Below, piece by piece: positions 10,911 through 24,300 of a DNA stretch of 64,000 nucleotides. Source of the DNA: Allodiplogaster sudhausi. Lineage: Eukaryota > Nematoda > Chromadorea > Rhabditida > Diplogasteridae. Position 1 is the stretch's first letter; every line of letters starts with the position of its first letter. The stretch is taken from positions 122,501 to 186,500 of the forward strand of contig CALZFC010000288.1 of the NCBI GenBank assembly GCA_945643635.1. Reading direction: 5' to 3'. The translations under genes and the position numbers were made by a program. Below the pieces are notes generated by a model. That model was not told where the DNA came from. It saw only the letters and a program-made list of their open reading frames with translations, and did no database searches.

Positions 10911-11560
10911 TCAGTCGCCGAACTTGTCGAGGATCTTCTTGTAGTCGGCCATGAAGCCTTCGTGGTCCTTGGCGGACGCGCCGCGGCAGTTCGCGGGCGC
11001 CTTCCCGGCAGAGCGGAAGAACTCCAGCAGCACCGCGTGCACGAACAGGTACTGCTGGAAGGTCTGCAAGGGAAGAGGAAAGTTGGCACTGGGCCAAGAA
11101 TCATTATTTCTTTATTTTGTTGTTTTCTTTATTCATTCCTTTTGATAAAATATTCTTGGGAAACAAAATGACCAGATGAGCAACTCCTTACATACTTGCA
11201 ATCTCCCGCCCCTCTCTGCCTCCCTCCCTCTCAACTTTCTCTCTATCCTCACACTTTCTCTCTATCTTCACCCTCTCTGTCCCTCTCTAACCCTCTCTCT
11301 CTTTCTCTACTCTCTCTTTCCCTCTCGGACCCTCTCTCTCCCATCCCTCCTTCTCTCCCTGACCTGGACTGCGTTGCTCCTCTGCTCGCGAATCTTGACG
11401 AGTGGCTCGATGAGTGAGTCGGGCAGAGTCCCGGCCGCCTCCGCCTCCTTCGCCCACTGAAGAAGGACGACCGTCCCGGTGCGGCCAATGCCGGCCGAGC
11501 AGTGGACGACGACGGGCTGTCTGCAAGGGGAGAAGGAGGTTATGGGGGGAACGAGAGAGG

Positions 11561-11606
<46 letters not shown>

Positions 11607-11869
11607 AGGCGGAGAGAGAGAGATGCAGAGAGATCAGACACTGACGGGTACTTGCAGACGACGTCCAGCAGCTCGAAGACGGCGAGGTTTACCGGCGGCA
11701 CGCTGCGGTCCGGCCAGTCCACCCAGTGGTAGTGGTCGAGCGTGTGCACCACCTGGAGAGAGAGAGAGAGAGATAGAAAGAGAGAGGGAGGAGAGAGGGA
11801 GGGAGAGAGGGAGAGGGAGGTGGAGAGAGAGGGAGAGAGAGATGGAGAGAGAGATAGAGAGAATGAGGG

Positions 11870-11900
<31 letters not shown>

Positions 11901-14014
11901 GGGAGAGAGGGAGAGAGAAGAAAGAGTGTGAACGAGTAGAGAGGGGATGGAGTGAGAGCAAAGTGAGAGAGAAGAAGACGTGAGAGAGGAGAGCGGGAGA
12001 ACAGAGAACGAGACTCCAAACCTCGCCCTCCACCGACACCTCGAGGGCCGTGACCTTCACGTTCGTCGGCGTCTCCGCCTTGAACTCGAACTGCAAGAAA
12101 TTTATTTTCAATTTTTTAAACGTATAAGCTAAAGATAATAATTGTTGACAAACTTAAATCATAAGCCAAAGTTAGTTGTTTTTAAAAAGTTTAAATTTTC
12201 ACCTCTTTCTCGCTCACGAAAGCGATGCTAAACTTGCCGACGTCCAGTTTCTTGTTCTTCGACGTCGCAAAGTACGGCGCGCACTTCTTTGCGCCCTAAA
12301 AGTTGAGGATTGGGCAACATCAATGAAGGAGGAGGAGGGGGGGGGGAGAAAGTGAGAGGGAGAGAGAGAGAGGAGAGACAGACAGAGAGAGAAAGAGAGA
12401 GAGAGAGAGAGGAAGAGACAGAGACGAGAGGGAGAGAGAGAGGAAGAGACAGAGAGCAGAGGCCGACCTTTTCGATGAGATTGCAGAGCATGACGACGCT
12501 CGCGACCCGCTCCTGGACCAGCATCACCCAAAAGTCCTCCATCGTCTTGTCCAGTGGTCCCTGGAAAGGAACGCAATCATTCGCAGACAATTTACAGTTG
12601 TTAAAGTTTATATTTTATTGTACTCGGTTCATAATGTACATAGCCGTAGGTTATAAAAAATCAATGTAGTACGTCTCCAAATATAGGAGGCTCTGGGCCC
12701 GGGAGGGGGGATCAGGGTCAACGCTTAGCGACCCAACTTCTGGTGCTGAAAAGTCTGCCCTGACCTGCGCGCAAATGAAGCGCTTCGGCTGCGCTGGCGT
12801 ATCGACAAAGTTGGCGTGGATGTAGTCGGTGGCGTGGTCGCGCAGCACGACGCGCGCGTTGTCCACGCAAGCCACGTCCTGCAGGAAGGCGGATTTTAGT
12901 GTTCTCGGGTTACCGTAGAATATTTTTAGGGTAACCATTATCAGAACATGAAAGAACCGTTTTTTAGTATCCGATGACTAAAACATTTTAGTGTACTCAC
13001 GTTATGTTAGAATGTACTCAGATTGCAGTAGAGTAGTTTAAGAAAATTTTTCAGTTCAGGATAGAATGCATCATTTTCAAGAGTTCCGCGAAGACTTTTA
13101 GAGCTCGCAGTCGATGTTTGGTTACGGTATTGTACAGTAGTATTCTTCCACCGCAAGTTGTATAGGCGAAAAACGCTTGGTTAGAACGCCGAAGAGTACA
13201 TTTAACGGTGGCGGACCATTCGAGCAATCAAGCACGGATTCGGTAATTGAGCATTTTTATTCCACTTTCAAACTCGCCTTGTAGCGATTCTTTCCAGTCG
13301 TCGCATTCGCGATGAATGCCCGCGTATCCTTTGGATTGTTCGTCCTGAATGCTACGGTTTTTTAACATGTAAATATATTTTTAAATCAAAACTCCTAAAA
13401 ATTTTTTTATAATTTGTCAAGAAAAGCTATATTCCCACCTCTCCTTTCCCTTGAATTCGGTTTGCAGTCCGAGCGCGCCTCGACGGTAGGTCGCGACCGC
13501 GAAGAAAGCGACCTTGAATAAAATAATTTTCAAATAAGTTTACCTTTGTTCTTGAAATTCTCCACAAAACAATTTTTTTTTAATTTTCTAAAATCTCCTT
13601 TGGTTGCTTCATTTCTGCATAACGCTTTAATCTTCAGCATCTCTAATTAGCATTTTTATATTCCCATAAAAGGGGCATTTTCGTGCCTGGCCAGTGGGCG
13701 GCGCCTGAGCCGCGGCTCGGCGAGCCTTCCTCTTCGAGCGAGAAGACTTCTTGCGAGACCTGGTGGAGGCATTCCTGAAAATATTTAACTAAAGAAGGAG
13801 ACCCTTTGCAGCTCCGGGTACTCTTGTCCTCGGTCGGCGTCGGAGTCGGGGGCGCGTGAGTCTGCGGAAGAGGAGGCGGAGGCGCTGCCGGAGGCTTCCG
13901 CGCCTCCGATTCGGCAGAGGCGCGGAAGAATAAAATCTTCTTTTTTAGACGGCCTGAAAAAGAGAGTTTCCTATTATCAAAATTTTGTATTCTTTTTGTC
14001 AATTTAAAGTACAT
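10911..14014 (-). CDS. Non-receptor protein tyrosine phosphatase, 406 aa
   Basis: Eleven exons: 14014-13803, 13774-13687, 13512-13439, 13344-13278, 12878-12765, 12560-12468, 12295-12203, 12090-12022, 11752-11652, 11520-11364 and 11063-10911. All phases agree, giving 1,221 nt. The protein dephosphorylates phosphotyrosine. A Pro-rich, then Arg/Lys-rich N-terminus precedes a full catalytic domain: KNRYKDV, DYIHANFVD, the WPD loop (about 283-285) and the P-loop VHCSAGIGRTG with catalytic Cys near 311 and Arg near 317, then the Q-loop VQTFQQY. This matches the short cytosolic phosphatases expanded in nematodes, many expressed in sperm. Introns after exons 2 and 4 begin GC (CAG|GCACGA, AAG|GCGAGT). 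The start Met at 14012-14014 is a guess. Confidence 0.88.
11548..11930. repeat. GA microsatellites in two phosphatase introns
   Basis: (GA)n runs at 11564-11640 and 11755-11925. They flank the WPD exon and read as CT on the coding strand. Related tracts occupy 12330-12460 and 11220-11360 in neighbouring introns, the latter with opposite strand asymmetry. Confidence 0.9.
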
Positions 14015-14932
14015 TCGAGAATCAATAATTCCTAACCAATTCCGCCCGAAATTCTTTCGCCGACCATCGAAGAGACGAGGGAGTGAGAGAAAGAGGGAGA
14101 GAGTGAGAGAAAGAGGGAGTGAGAGAGGAGAAGAAGAGTGAGCCGACCACTCGCGGCGGGTGCAAACGAAGACAATGAGGGGAATTCTTGTGGTTTGCAG
14201 AGATTGATGAAATGTACTTTCATATTCAAATTAAAAGTAAGAACATTAAACGGACTGAAAGAAGTGAAATCTAAAAAGGAGAAACGCGAGTAGCACTTTG
14301 ATTGTGTTTTCTTCTCCCACTCACGTCAGCTCATCGCTTTAATTATCAAATTTATTCAATTTACATTTTCCATTTCCCCAGATGCTAGAGATAAACAAAT
14401 ATTTAAAAATAATAATAAAATAAGCTTATGCATTTCGCTCATAAATCATACTTCATTTGTAGAGATGTTAATTTTTACACAAGCATATTTATCAATACAT
14501 AAGTACTATGATGATTTCATTTAGCGAATGAGTTTAACAAGTTATGATGCTTTCATTGTCTTTGTCTGCAATTGAAAAAAACCTTATAAATATTACTCTT
14601 TTCCAAAACGCTGGTACTCGAGAGTGGCTAAATCAGCCACCTTTAGCGCCGCGTCCGTAGATTCAGTTCAATCGGGCTTTCGATTGATTGGAAGGATATT
14701 GTTGAATCGCAACTTACATTCCAACAATATTTTTTCTTTCTTTCTCTCCCTCCTCGCTCTCTCCTTCCCCTCTCATGCACTCTCTTTATCTCTTTTTATC
14801 GCTCTCTCTCCCTTTCTATTTCCATCTCTCGATCTCTTTTTATCTCATTTCTCTCTTCATTTCCCTTTCTTTCTTTCTCATCCTTCTTTCTCATTCTCTC
14901 TCTCTCTAATCAATCTCCGCTCCCCCACATCC
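14015..14932. other. Non-coding, CT-rich tracts
   Basis: GA-rich DNA at 14080-14130 and CT-rich DNA at 14735-14910. Long frames across them are compositional. No gene seen. Confidence 0.6.
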
Positions 14933-16220
14933 ATATGACGCGATTTGCGAGAGTTTCAAAATGGCTGAGGACCCGGCAAAATTAGATTTCGCTCAAAAGC
15001 TCTTTATAGGTACTTTTTAACACGGTGAAACGATTGGAATGGGTCCGGGAGTCTGAAAACGCCATTTTGGCGAGTTATGCGAGATTTAAAATGCGAGAGC
15101 TCGGAGAGACATGCCGAGATGTCCGCACATTCGCGTTCGCTGCTTCGCGCACAATAAAGCAATATTTATAAAAAATTTACCATAAATAGAGCACATATTG
15201 CTTTAGAAATTTGTTCAAGTAGAATTTTAAAATATTCAATTTTAGAGTCGCTGTGGCCTCTAGACTTTGGAGAGGCGTCGTTTTCTTATATGGCATTTTA
15301 TCATGGGTTTTCTATCTCATTTCGTAGAGCTGAAAATTCTCTTTCGAATGAGCTTTCGGATGTCAGATATCGACGAACTCTTTAATGTTTCCCAGTCCTT
15401 AAACTGCTGAGTTCAGCGCCTGAGCAGCATTTCTTAGGGTTATGTTCGGGCACGTCATAATAAACGCATCCTCTGGTCACCTCAGGACTCGCATAACCTA
15501 TTGCCAAACAGTTTGCCTGGCAATCATGAAGTCGCAGGTTCGATTCCCGAATGAGTCGAAGAGTTTTGCCCGTTAATGAAAATATTTCTTTTGCATTTAA
15601 ATTACATTTATAGCCTTAAAAGTGAATTCCCTCGACTAACATTCGACAGATTATCGATTGGGTTGCACTTTCGGCGTTTACATCGCCCATACAAAGTGCG
15701 CGTCGCTCCGCAGGCGCTGAACCCCGCGCATTTCAACAGTTTAAGGACTGGGAAGCATTAAAGAGCTCGTCGATATCTGACATACGATAGCTCATTCGAA
15801 AGAGAATTTTCAGCTCTACGAAATGAGATAGAAAACCCGTGATAAAATGCCATATAAGATAACGACGCCTCTCCAAAGTCTAGAGGCCGCAGCGGCTCTA
15901 AAATTGAATATTTTAAAATTCTACTTGAACAGCTTTCTAAAGCAATATCTTCTCTATTTATGGCAAAAATTTAACAAATACTGCTTTATTGTGCGCGAAG
16001 CTGCGAACGTGAATGTGCGGACATCTCGGCATGTCTCTCCGAGCTCTCGAATTTTAAATCTCGCATAACTCGCCAAAATGGCGTTTTCAGACTCCCGGAC
16101 CTATTCCAATCGTTTCGTCGTGTTAAAAACTACCTATAAAGAGCTTTTGAGCAAATTCTAATTTTGCCGGGTCCCCGGCTCTTTAGATCCCTTGCGATTC
16201 TCTCGCAAATGGCGTCATAT
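14933..16220. mobile_element. 1.3-kb fold-back element without transposase
   Basis: The left arm starting ATATGACGCGATTTGCGAGAG matches the complement of the right end CTCTCGCAAATGGCGTCATAT. Homology between arms continues with interruptions to about 15410 and from about 15730. The inner ends include GGACCCGGCAAAATTAGA on both sides. No substantial frame lies inside. A tRNA-like B box, GGTTCGATTCC, is at 15537-15547. It is probably a non-autonomous element mobilised in trans. Confidence 0.8.
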
Positions 16221-16990
16221 ATCATGAAGCTTCCGCATCTCGACTCCTACATGGTCGCCTTCCGCCCTTCTCCCCTCCGTCGCGTCAATCTTCCTCTTCT
16301 TCTCCTCCTCATCTTCTCCGTTCTCCTCCCTCTTCTCTTCCTCCCTCTCTTCTTCTCTCCTCCCTCTTTCTCTCCTCCATGACTCGCCATGTCCAAGTGT
16401 CCGAGGGCGTCTTCTCTCTCTTCGTCATCCACGACAGAAGAAAGGGCCGGAGGGATACGAGAGTACTGCTGCTTGCAGACAGACGAGCAACGATGCTCTG
16501 CCAGCATGACGAAGGTGGCAGGGAGGGGAGGAGAGAAAGAGAGACAGAGAGAAAGAGCGAGAGAGAGAGAGAGAGAGAGGGAAATAGGCTCTGCCTCATC
16601 ACCTAATTACGGCAAAGTGACCGCTAGGGGCATTGAATGAAATCTTTGTGCGAGATTTCTCAGCCGACCCCAGTCACATTCACTATTCTCTGCCCTTCTA
16701 CATAGTTCGCCTGAGCTGCTCTCATAGACAGAGCACATGTGGAATCCTCTTCTCGCATACATCGGGAAGCCGACGGGGCTGCTTCATTCTGGTTTTGCTA
16801 CTGGTAATTTTATTTATTTGTTTTGGCCCTTTATGTTCACAGAAGAAAAATATACATTAAATGCAGCAGTATATTTTTTGTAATTTTTATTTCGCTTTCG
16901 AAAAATGTCCTCTAGAAGTCATTATAATGCTTTATTATGACGTCTATAGGACAAATACAAACTATCAATAAGATATTACTCATTACTTCA
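16221..16990. other. Non-coding; dispersed repeat and GA tract
   Basis: CT-rich DNA at 16290-16380, a GA tract at 16530-16585 and a dispersed repeat at 16640-16860 that recurs at 19740-19930. No gene recognised. Confidence 0.5.
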
Positions 16991-17714
16991 GCCGCACAAT
17001 TAATCTCCCTCGAGGACATGGACAAGCGTCTCTGATATGTCCAGGACATTTTCTAGGGTGGGAGACAAATGTCCCAGACACTAAGGAAAAGGCCTATGTT
17101 AATACACGGGTCTCGTATCTGTCTCTCATATGTCTTTGAAATGTCGCAGACACTTTTGGAAAATATTATGTCCAAGACATCGAGAATGTCTGGGAGAATG
17201 TCTGGGACAATGTCCAAGAGATCCTGAGAAGGCGAGGGAGTGTACAATTTGTCGAGAGGCGAAACAAACACGCCGAATGTCATTTCCTGTCTCCGAGACA
17301 AATCACTCCCCTTGCATATCATTCTTAACCGTCGCGTTCTATTTTGCGGTGCGCTCTAGTGCCGAGAGTGCATGTTAATTATTGTCCGACATAATTATTA
17401 TTTGTCTACGTGAGTTTTTGAAAGACTTCATAAGTCATCTTGCCTTGTTTCGCTCATAGTGAGCGATCCATCTTCCCGTTGCTCGCCCAATTATGAAAAA
17501 AATTGGATGACAAGTATGCATAAATGTGTATGTCCTTATGAAATCTTATGAAATATGTCCTTATGAAATCTTAATATGATATGTCCTTATGAAATCTTAT
17601 GAAATATGTCCCGGACATGTCTCCCACGTGTCTCTAAAGTGTCTTGGACAATAAAATGTCTTGGACATGTCCAAGACGCTTGTCCATGTCCTCGAGGGAG
17701 AATAATCGTGCGGC
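16991..17714. mobile_element. 724-bp fold-back element rich in GGACATGTCC-like motifs
   Basis: Ends read GCCGCACAATTAATCTCCC on the left and the near-complement on the right, continuing into CTCGAGGACATGGACAAGCG. The interior is packed with variants of GTCC-RGACA and has short direct repeats of ATGTCCTTATGAAATCTT at 17530-17610. No coding capacity. Confidence 0.8.
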
Positions 17715-18285
17715 AGGACTATTGTTTAAAAATCTATAAATCTCGGAATGCACTGCTTCAAGGTGAAGGAATGAGAAGAATCTGAAGATAGAAGCTGACG
17801 GAAGGATCATCAAGTTGCTGCCTACTTCCGCTATCGAAGTCGCTGACCGAAAGGCAACTGCAGCACTCGTTTTCCAGACATACTTTGGAAACCTTCCAGC
17901 ATTAATATAGACAATATTCCTGAACAACCCCGTAAAAAGGGTTTCAAACATGAAACCAAGAGTACGATTTAAAACATAACGAAATTCAACACCTATTCGC
18001 TATTAACGTTTGGAAATATTTTATCTAGATCCTTCAATTGACATTCTTATGTATATTCATATGTACATATGTATATCATTCGTACGATTTATTAAATTGT
18101 CATTTATCTTTTTCTATAAATGATTTAAAATTCTCCAGTCAATTCACTGCTTCTCTAAAAATTTTAGTTTCAACACGATTTGCAATCAGTATAGACAATT
18201 GTCAAACACAAATTCTTTTGGCGACAAAAGTTGAGAGATGTGCATAGGAATTAGTGGGCATAGCGACTGTTACGGCGGGGAGAGC

Positions 18286-18323
18286 GCAGTGGCCCCGCCC
18301 CCTCCGGGGAGAGGGGCCACTGC
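18286..18323. other. GC-rich hairpin
   Basis: Arms GCAGTGGCCCC and GGGGCCACTGC with a 16-nt loop, in an otherwise AT-rich region. Confidence 0.7.
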
Positions 18324-18626
18324 CTGCAGTGGGAGCGAAAACACCTCCACAGGGCGGCTGGCAGCTTCCCCCCGCCATGGATCTTCCCCCCTCTCTATCA
18401 CTCTCTCTAGGCCCAACCTCATGTTGATAAGGATGTAAGGAAAGTAAGCGATAAATATGTCACTAAGAAGTATAAGAGTAATAACGTAAAAGGGGAGATC
18501 CGGGGCGACAGAACTACACATATACATTCTCCACGGCCGGCTCACACTCCACCGGAGAGCAGGCTTGACACGACCAAATGAAACGTTCTTTCAATTGGGC
18601 AAGAGAAAAGAAAGGTGGATGTTTAT

Positions 18627-18651
18627 GGTAAATGATCTGTGATCATTTACC
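18627..18651. other. Short perfect hairpin
   Basis: GGTAAATGATC and GATCATTTACC separated by TGT. Confidence 0.7.
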
Positions 18652-20043
18652 CTCGAAAGGTGGTTGGTCCGCTTCTGCGCTGGCAAAGGAACATAAGAGA
18701 GAAAAGAAAGAAAGAATATGTCAATTCTCCTCACTAATCTCTAGATCATTGATGTGCGAATTGTGAAGTGTTGTGCTGCGGTAGACTCTAGCCGAGCAAT
18801 GCATGAAGTAGTTTGCCTATTACGTTACTAATATATATTCTAATCTTATATTTATGACAATTGCCCTCTTCATTATCATATATTGCGGCATATCACGAAT
18901 AAAAAAAAATTAAAGATGTTCAAAACTACGAATATCAAAAAATTAAAGATGTTCATCTCGGACTGTGTTATGTTCAAAACGCATATCGATTTTGAGACGG
19001 CTGCTACTTTGATGCACTTGTTTGGGCCTTCACTCAAAATACATACATATGTAGCTGTTGTATTGCCATTTATTCAGATGCAGATGAACGTGAGAACTAG
19101 AGCAACAAATGAGTGTTCAATGATAGAAGGAAAAAATTTCATTGACAAAAAAGTGGTAAGAACTAAAGCAAGGCAACGTTCATAAATAAAATCCATAACT
19201 ATTGGAAAGGCCGAAGAGGTCACAGAACAACGAGTTAGCCGAGCGGCCGCTGTTTCAGCTCACGCCTCACAATCAGCTTGCTCGTAGTGTGTTCGAAAGC
19301 TCGTCCACTTTATTGCATCTCTCTCTCCATCAGAGAGTAGTAAAGGTAATAAAGTGCCTATCATTCACAACTCAGATCAGAAGATGAAAAATATTATTAG
19401 AGCCATATGAAATAAATAAAATAATAAATGCTGTTGCCTTTTATCACCTCCTCTCAACTTCTAAAAGAATAATTAACTTCACCTACCAATGTGAGAAAAA
19501 AGGTAGCGGGTAGAAGAGAAGCTACTCAATTACAGCTCGACTAAAGCTTAATTATCGTTCTGATTCTGATCGAGTCATAAAAGTGTTCTTTTTTTAAAAT
19601 TTTCTCTTAACATCGCTTTCTCTCTTTCTTGTTTTCTCTCTTTCTCTAGCGTTCTCTCTCTATTTCACTCTCCTCATCTCTCAACACCAATTAGGCGTTA
19701 TATCGCGCACAATTACCGCTCGGCAACCGCCTGGGGAAATCGTTGGCAAGATTTCTGAGCCGAGCCCAGCCACATTCACTCTTCTCTTCATTCCTGGTTC
19801 GACTGGTCTGCTCTCATAAACAGAGCACACGCGGAAACTTCTTCTCGCATACATCGAGAAGCTTTCTTCATTCTTCTAATTGGTTATTTTTTATTCAAGC
19901 CCTTTATATTAGAAGTAGAAAAAATCTATAATATATAATATTAAATTTTTAGAGGCAAAAAACCATATTTCATAGAATGCATTCGAATCATTTTTTTAAT
20001 CCTCTATATTCTGGTGTTATTAGATTCATTCAGTTAAATTCAG

Positions 20044-20367
20044 CATACTCGTTGACGTTTTTGGTCCAGTGGTTACTAATGACGGAGAGTACGATATCAC
20101 CAAGGTGTTTAAGAGAATTACTTTTTGTATTTGTATTTTTAATTTTGAGATATATGTTTCTTCTGTAGCAGTTTCCTAACCATAAGCGTTCTTCTAAATT
20201 ACGGAGAGTGAAAAACGGCCTTCTCAGGAGTACTTCCTCCTGAATCTGCCCTGTATCATCAGTTGGGCTTTATCCTTCTCAACGCTATGCTTCTTGGTGG
20301 CGCGACCGCTATCCTCATGAAGAAGTTAGACGCGCGCCTCTCCTGCGCAATGATGCAAAAGTACAAG
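20044..20367 (+). pseudogene. Acyl-CoA synthetase copy A, exons 7-8
   Basis: Exon 7 (20044-20104; VDVFGPVVTNDGEYDITK) and exon 8 (about 20218-20367) align with copies B, C and D. Exon 8 has lost one base at about 20242: CTGCCCTGTAT stands where copy B has CTGGCACTGTAT. This shifts the frame. Its donor is the only GT at this position (AAG|GTATCT); the other copies have GC. Exons 9-16 of the same copy resume at 26812. Confidence 0.8.
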
Positions 20368-21324
20368 GTATCTTGTTTTAATTATAATTGTTTTTTTCAC
20401 TTGTTAACGAAATTGTTCTCTTTTATTTCTAATATTTAGTTAAAGGAGGGCGATCACCGAAAGATATTTAATGCATGATCGAATTGCCGCTTCTGCCCTG
20501 TGATTCCTCACTCATTCTCGCGCGCTATTTCGCTGGTCGCAGAAAACCGCCGCGTGAAAATAGCACGCGCGAATGAGAGTGCGAAGGGCCGCGGCAATTT
20601 GAAATATCACATAATTCTTCATCACCCTCCTCACGGCCATTTAAACCATGTCATCAAAAATGGTCACGCTTATACGCAGATTCTTGAAATGACCGCAACG
20701 CGTCCGCGTTGCGTTGACCCAATTGGCCACCGTGGTACGGTAGACTTTAGCAACAGACAAAACATGGCCCTGTGGTAGCCAAAGGGATTGCTCACATGCA
20801 ACTATTACTGTTTTTGTGATGTTTTTTTTTTACTGATTTCTACAACTTTTTAAGAAGCCTCAGTCGTTGACGGAGCTACCGCAGTCGTAGAAGGATTGAG
20901 TGAAGGCCGCATCAGGATATCACCCACAATTCGTGGTTCGAATTCGTCAATTCGCTTAATTTACTATTTTCGTTAAATTTCCCAATTATTTTTTTACTTG
21001 TTTGCTGTTTTTTCTTTCTTTTTATTCATTACTTAATTCTCAATTCCTGGATTTCAGGTCAAGGAAAGGTTGGATCCCATTGGGTTTTAGTTTCTTTTCT
21101 AGCACTGGTAAAATAGTTTTAGTTTGTCCCTTGTATGTCAATAGATAAAGAGGCGATAAATTTTTATCCTTCATCATTTGTTTACAACACAAGTCATTTA
21201 AGTTAGAAAAAGGGTTCTAGCATTCCTTTTAACATGTGGTTTGAATACATAACAGAACAGTTAATTGTAGAAAAAATTATCTTAGCTACTTGAATACTCA
21301 TTTACTTCTTGATTCTTTCTCATC
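20368..21324. other. Non-coding with hairpin and B-box-like module
   Basis: An imperfect hairpin lies at 20515-20580 (CTCATTCTCGCGCGCTATTT against AAAATAGCACGCGCGAATGA). A tRNA-like GGTTCGAATTC sits at 20935-20945. No gene seen. Confidence 0.55.
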
Positions 21325-24300
21325 TCAGTTCTTCCCCAAGTCATGCATAGCATTCAATACTGCCATATCCCTTAGTTCTGCGCGCCATCTCTGTTCCTCA
21401 TTCCTGATCGCTGCGTACTGCTTGGCTCTTCTCTTCTCTTCCTGATGCAAGGCCTCGATTGATTGGTCCCTGAAGAAGCCCCAGCTACCCCATCTCTCGA
21501 TGATCTCAGGGACATGGACAAATAGGGCGTGCATTTTGGGTGTTCTGCTTTGGCGAGGGCAACATTTGCGGGCAAGCTGTTCAAGATGCAATATATCTCG
21601 CCTTATCACTTCCTTTTCCTGCTGAGATAGATCTCGGGGCACAGAGAGTGAGCTAATATTCTTGAGACTCTTCATCATCTCAATCTTCTCTTCCATGTTG
21701 TCTTCATCCTGATATAGGTTCCATAGCAGGTCTGCGTTCTCCAAACACTTTTGAATGTGGTTGCCGACCATGCATTGACCAAAAGCTTGGAGGTCGGCTC
21801 CAATTGACTTGAAAGAATAATCCAATTCAATTTGCCCGTCACCACGTTTCTGGTCTGCAATCTTTTCAAACGTGTTCTTCTTGACCTCCAGTTCGATGCG
21901 TAGCTTGTTCAGTGCTTCTGCTTCTTTTTTGCTGTTACTCAGTAGTTTCTCTATCTCTGCGAGCTGGCTTGGAAGACTGATGTTAGTGCTGTTGGCGCAA
22001 CTGCGGCAGATGTACTCGCCATTCCCTTCAACCTGCTGAATATGCTGCATGGTGAAGATGCCCTCACAGGCATAATGCACCAATGATTCACACAAGCTGC
22101 AGACACATGAGTTGTGGACTGAGATGGAAGGACTGAGTCGGGTACTTGCTTTGTGCATAGTAAGACAGAAAGCAGCCTTGCAGCACTTTGGTGGTTTTCG
22201 CGGCGTTTGTAATCTGCGCTCTATGCATGCTTTGAGGCATTCTGCTAAGATTGGCCCATCTCTTGCTTCTCTTTCGCACTCTCTCAGTTCTTCCTTATTT
22301 GTTCTCAACTGCTTCCTGACTTCGCCTAATTGCTTCTGGCACTCCTTTTCAGCATTTAAGGCATTCCGCTCTCACTTTCCTCGTCCTCTTCTTCAGGAAG
22401 GTTCTGGGCTGGTGCAAAGTCGCACTTCTGCATATCCTTGTTGATGGCCGCAAGGCGAAGCAGGTTAAGAGCGAGAGATATTGTTACGCCGCAGATGGTA
22501 TGCATTTCAGGTATAATGACGTTTTGGATGGGAATATCAGAGAAGAGTGGCTTCATTCCCTTTATCACCCCATTCTCTCCCCTCTGCGACCATTGCTCCT
22601 GTCCAGCCAAAGTGCGCTCTGGGAATCGTGGCTCATCTTCTTCGAGTGGAACACCTTTTACCCGCAGGCAGAGTATGCAGTTGTTGAATGCTGCGGGGCC
22701 CTTCAAGCCTAGACAAGCATATAGCCACATGAAGTCTCCGGTCAGGAACTTCTTCAGAGGAATGGAAATTTTAGAGCCGTCACAGTAGACTTGCAGGGAT
22801 GTCAACGAATTTACCTTTTCTGCAATGTTAGGAAGAAGAAGTCGTAGCACTTCTGCACTGTCTGTATCACTGTACATTGCCAGCACCATTCCATTCTGTA
22901 CAGAGTTGACAACGTTCTGATTACCAATCAGGAGAGAAACCTTGGTCTTATCGCCCCCTTTATCTCCAGTAATGCAGACCCATAGCTCTCCATCGTACTT
23001 GCCATCAAGCTCTAACTTGTTGTTTTGCAATAACATCTGAACTCTTCCTGTCAATGCTTCTTCCAAATTCACCATTTCAATTAGAGACACCGTCTTCTGC
23101 TGACCATTTCTCAACAGCTGCACGGTACGGTAGTTGTACTTGTACCGATTACCGTAATCCGAACGCAATCTTCGAACTGTGTGAGAAGGGGCGAGTATGT
23201 CTGCATTATTTTCAATGAGTAAGCTCTTAACTAGGCATCGTTGGGTCATTGAGAACCTTGCTTTCGTGGTTAGCATTAAATCTTTCTCAGCGGTAAGCTT
23301 CTGCAGCCCACTCTCCAGGCTTAGTTTTTGCTGCTTGACGTAGGCTTGCACAATTTTTCTGACCTCTTCTTGGCTCTCTTCATCTGGCATTCCTCCTGCT
23401 GCTTCAACGACTGAGTTGTGAAGTTCTGCTAGTCGCCGTCTTTTCTGGCTGTCCTTCAGCAAGCCAAATTCTCCTAGAACACCTTTTTTCCTTGGCGTGG
23501 CGAGATCTGGATCGCTGAGTTCTCTTTTCAGCTTTCGAGCGATGTTATTCTTGCTAGCTTTCATCTGTGAATGTGCTCTATGCAGCTTATCGTATCTCTC
23601 CTGGGCAATGTTAAGAGCGAACATCAATTCCTTGGAGTTCATCTGATGTTCTGCATCATTCAAACCGTCAAAATCAGTCACGCTGCGTTCAGTTTGGCTT
23701 CTCCATTCTTTAAGTTCTTTTTCCATTGCATCCACCTTTTGCTGAAGCGAACGCGCATTTTCAACAGACGACAAGTTGTTTTTCGGCTTGCTTGACTTTC
23801 TGCTCTTGGATGCGAACTTTTTCCCTGTGTGAGACGATCTCACTTTTCCAATCATCTAGTTGTCTCTCCAAGAACTTAATTCGGTTGTTACATTCTTTTC
23901 TCTGACATGCTTCCCTCCCAACTTGGACAGCAGTGGGAGGAGGCTGATCTGAACTGCTTTGGGTTCTATTCTGGCCACACTCGTCCTTCATGGTTTGGAT
24001 GCGATCTCTGAGAGTTTGGTTGCTTGTTTTCAACTGCGTGATCTGTCTTCTTAAATCACGTTCATGCACCAGCAGCTTCTTAACATTCTCTCTTTCCGTT
24101 TCCAAATTTTTCCTTAGCTGCTCGGTATCTTCTGCATTGGACGATTGGGATGAGGTGCAAGGAGGAGGGAAAAGAGCACGAGCAGCTGAGGGGGTCGACG
24201 TCGAGAGAGCTCTCAGCTGTACGGCCATATCTGAGCAAGGAGTTGTCATGTTTGGGGGATATTCACCCTTCTTCTCTTCTGGGGGATATTCACCCTTCTT

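Larger units (their letters stand above)
17715..20043. other. Intergenic DNA with hairpins and a synthetase 3'-end relic
   Basis: Two hairpins are listed separately. At about 19020-19290 the sequence matches the downstream flank and last exon of the minus-strand synthetases near 43850-44090 (for example CAGCTCRCGCCTCA), too degraded to code. The minus-strand frame at 17951-17720 has no identifiable relative. Confidence 0.5.

Noticed and set aside
15576..16068. Short frames in the fold-back element
   Set aside because: They are not conserved between the two arms and have no motif.
17634..17951. Minus-strand frame of 105 aa with hydrophobic stretches
   Set aside because: It runs into the inverted-repeat element, has no splice support and resembles nothing I know.
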